Both the position numbers and the translations under genes were made by a program. A model generated the notes under the pieces. That model saw only the letters and a list, made by a program, of their open reading frames with translations. It was not told where the DNA came from and did not search any database. Below are positions 1 through 7,270 of a stretch of DNA of 64,000 nt, piece after piece (position 1 is the first letter of the stretch; each line of letters starts with the position of its first letter). The stretch is from Dongia deserti (GTDB lineage: Bacteria > Pseudomonadota > Alphaproteobacteria > Dongiales > Dongiaceae), in the NCBI RefSeq assembly GCF_003574735.1, contig NZ_QORW01000028.1, positions 1 to 64,000 on the forward strand, given 5' to 3'.

Positions 1-235
1 GAGCGGCAGTGGACAGACGATCACACTGGTTGGCACGCCGAACTTCTCCGGTGCCTTCGTCCAAGCCCAAGACCTCGCCTATGTCGCCTTCACAAGCATC
101 ACCTGGAGCGGCTCGGCGACCGGCACGCGTTACAACGGCTCCGGCAATTCCATAATCCAGACCGCCGGCGGCGGCGCCACCTATCTTCCGGGCAACGCGG
201 CGGGCACCACCTCGACAGGAGCGCAATATCTATGA
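1..235 (+). CDS. C-terminal end of a phage tail-type protein (partial)
   Basis: An open frame enters from the left edge (codons begin at base 2) and ends with TGA at 233-235, leaving 77 residues. The composition is rich in Gly, Ser, Thr, Ala and Asn with few charged residues and ends in the residues GAQYL, which is typical of phage tail fibre or receptor-binding proteins. The next gene starts inside its stop codon (ATGA at 232-235), as in tightly packed phage late operons. The structural role is inferred from composition and neighbours; no catalytic motif is visible and the N-terminus lies outside the window. Confidence 0.6.
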   Translation, partial: SGSGQTITLVGTPNFSGAFVQAQDLAYVAFTSITWSGSATGTRYNGSGNSIIQTAGGGATYLPGNAAGTTSTGAQYL

Positions 236-792
236 AGTCGCAGCGCATCGAGATCGAAAAGGGCGTGTTCATCGACAGATTCGAAGTGGCCGGCTCGCTC
301 GCTGCCGCCCGCCAACCCAGCTCGCTCGCCGGCATTGCCGCCGAGCTGGACCGCAAGAGCTTCAATCCGACGGACTGGTACTGGCAGATCAAGGGCGATG
401 TCGGCTTCGTGTGGTCGAGCGGGCGCAACGCGCGGGTGCCGATCGCGGATCTTGCTTTTCAGGCCTGGCTCGGCGAGGGCGGCAGCCTCACCTACATCGC
501 CTCGATCGAGGAGATGCGCGATGTGTGGGCGCAGCACGGCATGATCCAGGATCCCGCGGCGCAATACCGCATGGCCCGCAAGCAGCGCTACATCGAGGAG
601 CTGCGCAAGCCCGAGGCGTCGGAAGAGCCCAGCTTCGAGAACACCGTCGGCGACGTGCTCGACATCCTCCTGACGCAGGTCGAGGCGATGCGCCAAGTCG
701 CCGGCGCGCCGCCGACGCCGGAGTTCGCCGCGCTGATCCAGCGCATCCAGCAGATCAAGAGCGAAGTGCCGAAGCCCGCGGAGCCGAAGTGA
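232..792 (+). CDS. Phage-associated protein of unknown function
   Basis: This 186-residue soluble protein starts with ATG in a 4-base overlap with the gene before it. The first half (about residues 1-110) contains several Trp and aromatic residues and the segment WYWQIKGDVGFVW. The second half (about 110-186) is predicted to be helical and ends in a Lys/Pro-rich tail. I do not recognise a named family. The position between a tail-type protein and a DUF1353 gene suggests a tail-tip or lysis-module accessory protein of a prophage. There is no signal peptide or membrane segment. Confidence 0.65.
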   Translation: MKSQRIEIEKGVFIDRFEVAGSLAAARQPSSLAGIAAELDRKSFNPTDWYWQIKGDVGFVWSSGRNARVPIADLAFQAWLGEGGSLTYIASIEEMRDVWAQHGMIQDPAAQYRMARKQRYIEELRKPEASEEPSFENTVGDVLDILLTQVEAMRQVAGAPPTPEFAALIQRIQQIKSEVPKPAEPK

Positions 793-1166
793 TGCGCACG
801 ATCGACGACATCCAGGCCATCGTGGACCAGGTGCGCTGCGCGCTGATGCCAAGCTGGCACCTGATCGTGCTGGATGACGGGACCATTTATCTTCAGGTTG
901 AAGACACGGACGCGCGCTGCGCCGTCACCGGCGAGCCGACCGCCTGGCGCGGCCGCAAGTGGCGGCTCTCCTATCACATGACGGAGACGGAGATCGTCTG
1001 CACCGCCTTCAAGGCGCTGCAGGCGGCACTCGATCACGAGCTGCGCGAGCACTTCACCTACAGGGGTGCACGTGTGTTCGACCCGCACCGGTCGATCGCG
1101 CTCTTGGTGGAGATCGCCGGCCGGGCGGACGCGCTAGATGCGCGGGAAGAGGTCGCGCAGCCGTGA
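792..1166 (+). CDS. Phage-associated small protein of unknown function
   Basis: This 124-residue protein has its ATG sharing one base with the previous stop (TGATG), so the two are probably translationally coupled. The frame is open further upstream, but that extension would lie inside the preceding gene and is rejected. The sequence is mixed alpha/beta with the segments LIVLDDGTIYLQVED and EIVCTAFKALQAALDHELREH. No known motif is seen. The following gene starts by GTGA overlap, placing this gene in the middle of a four-gene coupled phage-type unit. Confidence 0.6.
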   Translation: MRTIDDIQAIVDQVRCALMPSWHLIVLDDGTIYLQVEDTDARCAVTGEPTAWRGRKWRLSYHMTETEIVCTAFKALQAALDHELREHFTYRGARVFDPHRSIALLVEIAGRADALDAREEVAQP

Positions 1167-1678
1167 CGCCGGCGAGCCCATATCCGCCCTTCGCCGTCGT
1201 GCCGATCGTGGACTTCGTCTACGAGACCCCCTTGTGGCTCACCCGTGGCATCGCGGCGGTGAAGGCCCGCAGCGGCGAGGATGCGGACTATGTTGTCGGG
1301 CAACCCTACACGATCCGCTATCGCCGCAAGGGCGAAGGCTGGCGTCGCATCACCGTGCCGGAAGGACTGACGACGGACCTTGCGTCGGTGCCGCGCTTCA
1401 TCCGGCCTCTGATCGATCGCGTCGGGCCGCACCTCGAAGCGTCGATCGTCCACGATTACCTCTATGTCGCCTGGCAGGACATCGAGCGATACGAGCCGTG
1501 GGAGCGCGACCGCGCCTTCGCCGACGCGCTGTTCCTCGCCGGCATGGCGGCCGCGCGGGTGCCGCGCTGGAAGCGCTGGACGATCTACGGCGCGGTGCGC
1601 CTGTTCGGCGGCCGCGTCTACCGCGACCGCAACCCGGCACGATATGCACCGATGCCGGCCCTTCAAGGAGTGGGTTGA
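1163..1678 (+). CDS. DUF1353 family protein
   Basis: This 171-residue protein starts with GTG, overlapping the previous stop. The core matches the DUF1353 pattern: a Thr/Asp-Leu-Ala-Ser-Val-Pro stretch (TTDLASVPRFIRPLID) followed by the HDYLY motif and, further on, AFADALFLAGM. DUF1353 proteins are common near the end of phage late operons and in gene transfer agent-like clusters, and their biochemical function is not established. The C-terminal third is rich in Arg and aromatics. Assignment to the family is firm; the role in this module is inference. Confidence 0.8.
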   Translation: MTPASPYPPFAVVPIVDFVYETPLWLTRGIAAVKARSGEDADYVVGQPYTIRYRRKGEGWRRITVPEGLTTDLASVPRFIRPLIDRVGPHLEASIVHDYLYVAWQDIERYEPWERDRAFADALFLAGMAAARVPRWKRWTIYGAVRLFGGRVYRDRNPARYAPMPALQGVG

Positions 1679-1680
1679 GG

Positions 1681-1803
1681 ATGGATACGGCGGTGACGTG
1701 GGGTGACCTCGCAGTGGCGGGCCTGGTTGTGCTGGCCGTCTTGGTCCTCATCGGAGTCTGGGAATGGCTCACCCACAATCCGAATGGGCCGGGTGTTGAG
1801 TGA
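1681..1803 (+). CDS. 40-residue single-span membrane protein
   Basis: A short ATG-initiated frame begins 2 bases after the DUF1353 stop. It encodes one hydrophobic segment of about 20 residues (residues 8-28, mostly Val, Leu and Ala) flanked by a short polar N-terminus and a Trp/Asn-rich C-terminus. Size, topology and location at the end of a phage late-type operon fit a holin-like or spanin-like component, but no sequence motif proves this. It is in frame within a longer shadow frame; the start was chosen for spacing and the DUF1353 boundary. Confidence 0.5.
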   Translation: MDTAVTWGDLAVAGLVVLAVLVLIGVWEWLTHNPNGPGVE

Positions 1804-1904
1804 CTTCCTCGCGGCCGGAACCGGCCGGCGGGGGCCGCGCTGTTGGCGCAGCGCGAACCGCGAGCGTGACCTCGCACGACCATCACCGGCCGAACAATGG
1901 CCGT

Positions 1905-1927
1905 CCCGCCACCCCTGCAGGGGCGGG
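1905..1927. other. GC-rich stem-loop between phage genes
   Basis: A self-complementary segment with CCCC and GGGG arms around a TGCA loop is extended by CCCG/CGGG across a 3-base bulge. It lies in the 146-base gap between the small membrane protein and the adenine methylase. There is no T-run, so it is a weak terminator candidate at best; a processing or attenuation structure is equally possible. Confidence 0.3.
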
Positions 1928-1949
1928 AGAATGATCGTGAGAATCCCTT

Positions 1950-2750
1950 ATGAAATCCTTTCGAGAAGTGGAGCCGGCGCTGCCCGTGGCACCCTACGTC
2001 GGCGGCAAGCGCAACCTCGCCGATCGCCTGATCAAGCGCATCGAGCGCATCCCGCACAGCGTCTATGCCGAGCCCTTCGTGGGAATGGGCGGCGTGTTCC
2101 TGCGCCGCCGCAGCGCGCCCTCGGTGGAGATCATCAACGACCGCAGCAAGGACGTGGCGACGCTCTTCCGCGTGGTGCAGCGGCACTATGTGCCCTTCAC
2201 CGAGATGATCCGTTGGCAGCTCACCACGCGCGCCGATTTCGAGCGGCTGTCGAAGACAGATCCGGAGACGCTGACGGACCTGGAGCGGTCGGCGCGCTTC
2301 CTCTACCTGCAGCGCACGGCCTTCGGCGGGAAGGTCAGCGGGCGCAACTTCGGCGTCTCGTTCCAGCATGCGGCGCGCTTCGACCTGGCGCGCGTGCTGC
2401 CCATGCTGGAGGCGCTGCACGAGCGGCTCAACGGCGTGACCATCGAGTGCCTGCCGTTCGACGCCTTCATCGCCCGCTACGACCGTCAGGGCACGCTGTT
2501 CCTCCTCGACCCGCCCTATTGGGGCAGCGAGAAGGACTATGGCGCGGAGCTGTTCGACCGGGGTTGCTTCGCTGCGCTCGCGGCGCAGCTCGCCGGCATC
2601 AAGGGCAGATTCCTGCTGACCATCAACGACCGGCCGGAGACCCGCAAGCTGTTCGGCCGCTTCAAGATCGAAGCCGTGCAGACCAGCTACAGCATCGCCG
2701 GCGGCCACAAGTCCAAGCGCGCCGGCGAGCTGATCGTCGAGGGGCCGTGA
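1950..2750 (+). CDS. D12-class DNA adenine N6-methyltransferase (Dam-like)
   Basis: This 266-residue protein has the ordered motifs of the D12/Dam family: PYVGGK near residue 15, the SAM-binding motif EPFVGMGG near 40, and the catalytic DPPYW motif near 187, followed by NDRPE near 229. It is expected to transfer a methyl group from SAM to adenine N6 in a short DNA site. No restriction endonuclease lies beside it, so it is an orphan methylase. With the phage-type genes upstream, it is most likely phage-encoded, protecting or marking phage DNA. The recognition sequence cannot be read from the protein. Confidence 0.88.
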   Translation: MKSFREVEPALPVAPYVGGKRNLADRLIKRIERIPHSVYAEPFVGMGGVFLRRRSAPSVEIINDRSKDVATLFRVVQRHYVPFTEMIRWQLTTRADFERLSKTDPETLTDLERSARFLYLQRTAFGGKVSGRNFGVSFQHAARFDLARVLPMLEALHERLNGVTIECLPFDAFIARYDRQGTLFLLDPPYWGSEKDYGAELFDRGCFAALAAQLAGIKGRFLLTINDRPETRKLFGRFKIEAVQTSYSIAGGHKSKRAGELIVEGP

Positions 2751-3193
2751 CAAGCACCTCAGAGGCTGCCTATACTCGGTTTATGGTCCTAGCTGAACAT
2801 GGCCGGCGCATTCGCGTCTTGGTAGTGGATGATGATCCGGGAGTCGCCGCGATCACGCGGCAAATGGCTGAGCAACTAGGCCACGTGGTCGAGTCGATCG
2901 GAGACAGCCGTCTCTTCGTCACGGCCGTCGTCCGATTCAAACCCGATGTCATTATCATCGACGTCCTGATGCCGGAGGTAGACGGCTTCGAGTTGATGCA
3001 GTGCTTGATCGACCTCGATTACACTGGCCACGTGGTGGTCATGTCGGGGGCGGAGAACTATCCGGCGATGGTCGCTTCCATCGCCAAGGCCAAGGGCCGG
3101 ATGACGGTGGCCGCGCTTCACAAGCCCTTTCGCTTGGCGGAGCTGAAGGCTGCGCTCGGGCATGCCGCTGGACGGGGCAGCTCCGAGGGTTAA
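2747..3193 (+). CDS. Stand-alone response-regulator receiver domain (CheY-like)
   Basis: This 148-residue protein consists almost entirely of one receiver domain. The acidic pocket VDDDP lies near residues 25-30, the phosphoacceptor Asp is in IIIDVLMPE near 71, and the conserved Lys is in HKPF near 125. There is no DNA-binding output domain, so it should act by protein-protein contact in a phosphorelay. GTG at 2747 overlaps the methylase stop and has GAGG just upstream; ATG at 2783 is an alternative giving 136 residues. No histidine kinase is adjacent. The overlap suggests co-expression with the methylase, though the receiver may be host DNA at the prophage boundary. Confidence 0.8.
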   Translation: MTSTSEAAYTRFMVLAEHGRRIRVLVVDDDPGVAAITRQMAEQLGHVVESIGDSRLFVTAVVRFKPDVIIIDVLMPEVDGFELMQCLIDLDYTGHVVVMSGAENYPAMVASIAKAKGRMTVAALHKPFRLAELKAALGHAAGRGSSEG

Positions 3194-3309
3194 AATGCCG
3201 CTTTTCGGGGGTTCAAACGGCCGTGGAAGCCCGCTTTTTGGAGGTGCGCAAATCAAGTGTCCGAACTGCGCAATTCATGTGGCGCGCTTCATTAAGCACA
3301 TGCACTGGT

Positions 3310-3348
3310 CCCCTCCCCCAACATGGGGGAGGGTTAGGGAGGGGGAAG
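3310..3348. repeat. GC-rich dispersed repeat, copy 1
   Basis: A short element contains a near-perfect hairpin (CCTCCCCCA with TGGGGGAGG around a short loop) followed by a second G-rich block. A second, inverted copy lies at 3380-3420. Elements of this shape are scattered through intergenic regions of many alphaproteobacteria. Here they separate the receiver gene from iolD and may end transcription. Confidence 0.6.
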
Positions 3349-3379
3349 TCGCGCTCCGATGTGAGACGGTCTTCGCTTG

Positions 3380-3420
3380 TTTCCCCCACCCCGGCCCTCC
3401 CCCAATTCGGGGGAGGGGGA
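3380..3420. repeat. GC-rich dispersed repeat, copy 2 (inverted)
   Basis: The reverse complement of this element closely matches copy 1, including the CCTCCCCC/GGGGGAGG hairpin and the outer block. The two copies face each other across about 30 bases, so the pair could fold into a larger structure. The remainder of the 3194-3476 gap holds a degenerate direct repeat (CCGCTTTT followed by a G-rich run, near 3199 and 3228) and no convincing gene. Confidence 0.6.
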
Positions 3421-3476
3421 TTTTGCTTTGGGTGGAAGGGGACTAATAAGAATCCATACAGACTGGGAGCCATTCA

Positions 3477-5324
3477 ATGAAAACCATCCGCCTGACCATG
3501 GCGCAGGCTGTGGTGCGGTATCTTGCGGCGCAGCGCGGCGTGCGAGACGGAAAGGAAGTGCCGTTGTTCGCCGGCGTATGGGCGATCTTCGGGCACGGCA
3601 ATGTCGCGGGGCTCGGCGAGGCGCTGTATCACACGCAAGATGTGCTGCCGACCTTCCGCGCGCACAACGAGCAAGCGATGGCCCACAGCGCGATCGCCTT
3701 CGCCAAGGCCGCGCGGCGCAAGCAGATGATGGCCTGCACCACTTCGATCGGCCCGGGTGCGACCAACATGGTGACGGCGGCGGCGCTGGCGCATGTCGAC
3801 CGCTTGCCCGTCCTGCTGCTGCCGGGCGACATCTTCGCCAACCGGCGGCCCGATCCGGTGCTGCAGCAGGTAGAGGATTTCGGCGACGGAACTGTCTCCG
3901 CCAACGACTGCTTCCGGCCGGTGTCGCGCTATTTCGATCGTATCCTGCGGCCGGAGCAGGTCCTGACCGCCCTGCCCCGCGCCATGAGCGTACTGACCGA
4001 TCCGGCGGAATGCGGACCGGTGACGCTCTGCCTGTGCCAGGACGTGCAGACGGAAGCCTACGACTATCCCGAGGCGTTCTTCGAAGAGCGGCTGTGGACC
4101 TATCGCCGCGTCGAGCCGGATCGTGACGAGTTGGCGCACGCGGTTTCGCACATCAAGCGCGCCAAGAAGCCGATCATCATTTCCGGTGGCGGCGTGCTCT
4201 ACTCAGAGGCGGAGAAGGCACTGGCGGACTTTGCTGACAAGCACGGCATTCCGGTGAGCGAGACGCAAGCCGGCAAGTCCGCGCTCTCCATCCAGCACAA
4301 ACAGAACATGGGGTCGATCGGCGTGACCGGCAGCAGCGCCGCCAACGCGCTCGCGCAGGAAGCGGATCTGGTGCTTGCCATCGGCACGCGCCTGCAGGAC
4401 TTCACCACGGGCTCGCGCGCCCTGTTCCGCAATCCGGAGCGCAAGATCATCAATCTCAACACCCAGGTCTTCGACGCCGCCAAGCATGGCGGCATTCCGC
4501 TGGTGTGCGATGCGCGTGCCGGCATCGCCGCGATCGACAAGGGATTGGGCGATTGGGCCGCACCGGGTGCCTGGCAGAAACAGGCGGCATTGGTGCGCAA
4601 GACCTGGGCTGCCGAACATGCGGCCGCGACGGCAGCGCCTAACCGCGGCCTGCCGTCCGATGGCCAGGTGATCGGCGCGGTGCAGCGCGCGGGCAAGCCG
4701 AGCGACATCGTGGTCTGCGCCTCGGGCGGCTTGCCGGGCGAACTGCACAAGCTGTGGCAATCGGGTGCGCCGGGCGGCTATCACTTGGAATACGGCTATT
4801 CCTGCATGGGTTACGAGATCGCCGGCGGGCTGGGCGTGAAGATGGCTCTGCCCGAGCGCGATGTCGTGGTGATGGTGGGCGACGGCTCCTATCTTATGAT
4901 GAATTCGGAGATCGCGACCTCGGTCATGATGGGGCAGAAGCTGATCATCGTGCTCCTCGACAATCGCGGCTTTGGCTGCATCAACCGGCTGCAGCGCGCT
5001 ACCGGCGGCGAGAGCTTCAACAACCTGCTGCAGCATGCCAAGCATGAGACGTTGCCCGACATCGACTTCGCCATGCATGCGCGCAGCATGGGCGCGGTCG
5101 CGGAGAAGGTTGTGAATACGTCCGAGCTGGAAGCGGCGATGAACCGCGCACGCAAGGCCGGCCGCACCAGCATTATCGTGATCGAGACCGATCCCTACAA
5201 GACCACCGAGGCCGGCGGATTCTGGTGGGACGTGGCCGTGCCGGAAGTGTCGGAGAGACCGAAGGTGCGTGCGGCCCGCAAGGCGTACGAGAAGTCAACC
5301 ACATTGCAGCGCGTTGGAGAGTAG
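3477..5324 (+). CDS. iolD: 3D-(3,5/4)-trihydroxycyclohexane-1,2-dione hydrolase
   Basis: This 615-residue enzyme belongs to the thiamine-diphosphate family and opens the ring of the diketone formed by IolE, giving 5-deoxy-glucuronate. The catalytic Glu lies in HNEQAMAH near residue 65. The TPP/Mg motif begins with VGDGSYLMMNSE near 467 and ends with LLDNRGFG about 30 residues later. The N-terminal segment (MKTIRLTMAQAVVRYL) is characteristic of IolD rather than acetolactate synthase. ATG has GGGAG upstream. iolE follows after 7 bases, so iolD is the first gene of an iolDEB operon. Confidence 0.95.
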   Translation: MKTIRLTMAQAVVRYLAAQRGVRDGKEVPLFAGVWAIFGHGNVAGLGEALYHTQDVLPTFRAHNEQAMAHSAIAFAKAARRKQMMACTTSIGPGATNMVTAAALAHVDRLPVLLLPGDIFANRRPDPVLQQVEDFGDGTVSANDCFRPVSRYFDRILRPEQVLTALPRAMSVLTDPAECGPVTLCLCQDVQTEAYDYPEAFFEERLWTYRRVEPDRDELAHAVSHIKRAKKPIIISGGGVLYSEAEKALADFADKHGIPVSETQAGKSALSIQHKQNMGSIGVTGSSAANALAQEADLVLAIGTRLQDFTTGSRALFRNPERKIINLNTQVFDAAKHGGIPLVCDARAGIAAIDKGLGDWAAPGAWQKQAALVRKTWAAEHAAATAAPNRGLPSDGQVIGAVQRAGKPSDIVVCASGGLPGELHKLWQSGAPGGYHLEYGYSCMGYEIAGGLGVKMALPERDVVVMVGDGSYLMMNSEIATSVMMGQKLIIVLLDNRGFGCINRLQRATGGESFNNLLQHAKHETLPDIDFAMHARSMGAVAEKVVNTSELEAAMNRARKAGRTSIIVIETDPYKTTEAGGFWWDVAVPEVSERPKVRAARKAYEKSTTLQRVGE

Positions 5325-5331
5325 CAAAGTC

Positions 5332-6216
5332 ATGGCTGTTCGTTTCGGCACCAACCCCATCGCCTGGTCGAATGACGACCTGCGCGAGCTGGGCGGCAGG
5401 ACTCCCCTCGAGACCTGCCTCAAGGAGGCCAAGGAGGCTGGGTATGAAGGCATCGAGCTCGGCCACAAGTTCCCGCGCGAAGCCAATGCGCTGAGGGCTG
5501 TGCTGAGCACGGCGGGCCTCGATCTGGTTTCCGGCTGGTATTCCTCCGAATTGCTGGTGCGCGATCCCAAGGAAGAAATGAAGCACCTGCGCGGGCATCT
5601 TGGTCTCTTGAAGGCGCTTGGCTCCAACATCCTCATTTTCGCCGAGACATCGAACGCGACCCATGGCGACCGCAGCAAGCCACTGAGCCAGCGGCCGAAG
5701 CTGAAACCGGCCGACTGGCGCGAGTTCGGCCAGCGCGTGACGGAAGTGGCCGAAGCGGTCGCAAAGGAAGGCGTCGCCCTCGCCTATCATCATCACATGG
5801 GGACGGTGGTGCAAAGCGGCGAGGACATCGACGCCTTCATGGAATCGGCTGGCAGCGCGGTGAAGCTGCTGCTGGATACCGGCCACGCCACATTTGGCGG
5901 CGCCGATCCGGTTGCGCTGGCCAAGCGATACCGCGCCCGCATCGCCCACGTGCATTGCAAAGACGTGCGGAACGATGTGCTCGCCGAGGCGCGTGCCAGG
6001 GATTGGAGCTTCCTCGATGCGGTCGTGGAAGGCTGCTTCACGGTACCTGGTGACGGTATGGTGAACTTCCCGGCTGTTTTCAACGAGCTGCCCGGTTATT
6101 CCGGCTGGCTGGTCGTCGAGGCCGAGCAGGATCCCGAGAAGGCGAACCCGCTGAAATACGCCAAGATGGGCTGCGAGAACTTGAAGCGCTACGCCAAGGA
6201 CGCCAAGTTGCTCTGA
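5332..6216 (+). CDS. iolE: Inosose (2-keto-myo-inositol) dehydratase
   Basis: This 294-residue TIM-barrel protein of the xylose-isomerase-like fold dehydrates 2-keto-myo-inositol to the trihydroxycyclohexane dione used by IolD. Metal-site segments are visible in order: YHHHMGT near residue 148, LLDTGHATF near 182, HVHCKD near 206, and a C-terminal VVEAEQD segment. ATG at 5332 has GGAGAG upstream; earlier in-frame codons lie inside iolD and are rejected. Its position between iolD and iolB leaves little doubt about the pathway. Confidence 0.93.
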   Translation: MAVRFGTNPIAWSNDDLRELGGRTPLETCLKEAKEAGYEGIELGHKFPREANALRAVLSTAGLDLVSGWYSSELLVRDPKEEMKHLRGHLGLLKALGSNILIFAETSNATHGDRSKPLSQRPKLKPADWREFGQRVTEVAEAVAKEGVALAYHHHMGTVVQSGEDIDAFMESAGSAVKLLLDTGHATFGGADPVALAKRYRARIAHVHCKDVRNDVLAEARARDWSFLDAVVEGCFTVPGDGMVNFPAVFNELPGYSGWLVVEAEQDPEKANPLKYAKMGCENLKRYAKDAKLL

Positions 6217-6230
6217 GGAGAACGCGAGAG

Positions 6231-7046
6231 ATGCCGAACCTGCTGGTCAAAGCGAAGAACCCTGGCCCCGACGGCTTGGCCCTGTCCGTGACGCCGGAGA
6301 GCGCGGGCTGGAAGTACGTCGGCTTTCAGGTCTATCGCCGCACCGCAGGCCAGGAGCTCGACTGGAGGATCAGCGGAAAGGAAAGTTGCCTGGTGCTGCT
6401 CTCCGGCAAGGCGACTGCGAGCATCGACGGCAAGGCGCCGGTCGAGATCGGCGGGCGCAAGAGCGTGTTCGAGGGCCCGGGCTGGTCGGTCTATCTGCCA
6501 TCCGATGCCGGCTGCATCTTGCGGACGACCACGGATATCGAGGTCGGCATTTGCACCGCGCCCGGCGGCAGGAAGTTTCCCGCGCGCATCATCCCGCCCG
6601 AGGAAGTGGGATTCGAGGAGCGCGGCAAGGGCACCAATCGCCGCCTCGTTTACAATATCCTGCCGGACACCGCAGCCGCCGAAAGCCTGCTCGTTGTGGA
6701 AGTGGTGACCCCAGGCGGCAACTGGTCCTCCTATCCGCCGCACAAGCACGATCGCGACGCGCTGCCGGAAGAGAGCTTCCTAGAGGAGACCTACTACCAC
6801 CGCCTCAATCCGCCCCAGGGCTTTGCGTTCCAGCGCGTCTATACCGACGACCGCTCGATCGACGAGACGATGGCGGTGGAAGACGGCGATTGCGTGATGG
6901 TCCCGCGCGGATATCACCCGGTCGGTGCGCCGCATGGCTATGATCTGTACTACCTGAACGTGATGGCCGGCCCGAACCGCAAGTGGGTGTTCAAGAATGA
7001 TCCCGCGCATGAGTGGATCGTGAAGCCGAACAAGCAATCAGCCTGA
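6231..7046 (+). CDS. iolB: 5-deoxy-glucuronate isomerase
   Basis: This 271-residue bicupin enzyme converts 5-deoxy-glucuronate to 5-dehydro-2-deoxy-gluconate. The second cupin shows the metal-binding cluster PPHKHD (about residue 166) with a Glu cluster shortly after (PEESFLEETYYHRL), and VPRGYHPVGAPHGYDLYYLNV near 225. Its ATG follows GAGGAG with good spacing, 14 bases after iolE. The next pathway genes (iolC kinase, iolJ aldolase) and the first enzyme (iolG) are not in the window, so the pathway must be completed elsewhere. Confidence 0.94.
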   Translation: MPNLLVKAKNPGPDGLALSVTPESAGWKYVGFQVYRRTAGQELDWRISGKESCLVLLSGKATASIDGKAPVEIGGRKSVFEGPGWSVYLPSDAGCILRTTTDIEVGICTAPGGRKFPARIIPPEEVGFEERGKGTNRRLVYNILPDTAAAESLLVVEVVTPGGNWSSYPPHKHDRDALPEESFLEETYYHRLNPPQGFAFQRVYTDDRSIDETMAVEDGDCVMVPRGYHPVGAPHGYDLYYLNVMAGPNRKWVFKNDPAHEWIVKPNKQSA

Positions 7047-7056
7047 CTATAGGCTG

Positions 7057-7109
7057 TGACGTTTCTGGTACAGGGATTCTGCTTACTCCGGCAAAGTGTT
7101 TGCGATATG
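7057..7109 (+). promoter_or_regulatory. Shared upstream block A (first propeller gene)
   Basis: The block starts with TGACGTTTCTGGTACAG and ends in TTGCGATATG. Closely similar blocks occur at 8790 and 10385, in front of the two paralogous genes. A sigma70-like reading gives -35 CTTACT at 7082-7087 and -10 GATATG at 7104-7109 with a 16-base spacer; the spacer length is the same in all three copies. The conserved part upstream of the -35 may be an activator or repressor site. The leader to the start codon is about 160 bases. Confidence 0.55.
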
Positions 7110-7270
7110 CTCTCCTGCACTGGACGTACTAAGGCACCCGCACGCCAGGTGAGTTCACATCAGTAGCGCGCGCACGATCGCTTCCGGAGTGGCGGCTGAA
7201 GCTATCGGTCGGTGATCTGCAAGGCAGACCGTTAGTAAGCAGACGCGATCCGCTTTACGTGACTACCACT

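Noticed and set aside
1398-2753. Minus-strand open frame of 451 codons
   Set aside because: It is opposite the DUF1353 and adenine methylase genes; no domain, no ribosome site.
3162-3446. Short plus-strand frame across the GC-rich repeats
   Set aside because: It translates the dispersed repeats themselves and would overlap the receiver gene; no sign of a conserved protein.
7057-7109. Sigma54 promoter reading of TGGTACAG...TGC in the shared blocks
   Set aside because: The GG-to-GC distance does not fit the -24/-12 spacing in any of the three copies. A sigma70-like -35/-10 with a constant 16-base spacer fits better.
7259-7270. GTG start for the first propeller gene
   Set aside because: The paralogs begin with MRW, matching ATG at 7271. 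The GTG has no better ribosome site.
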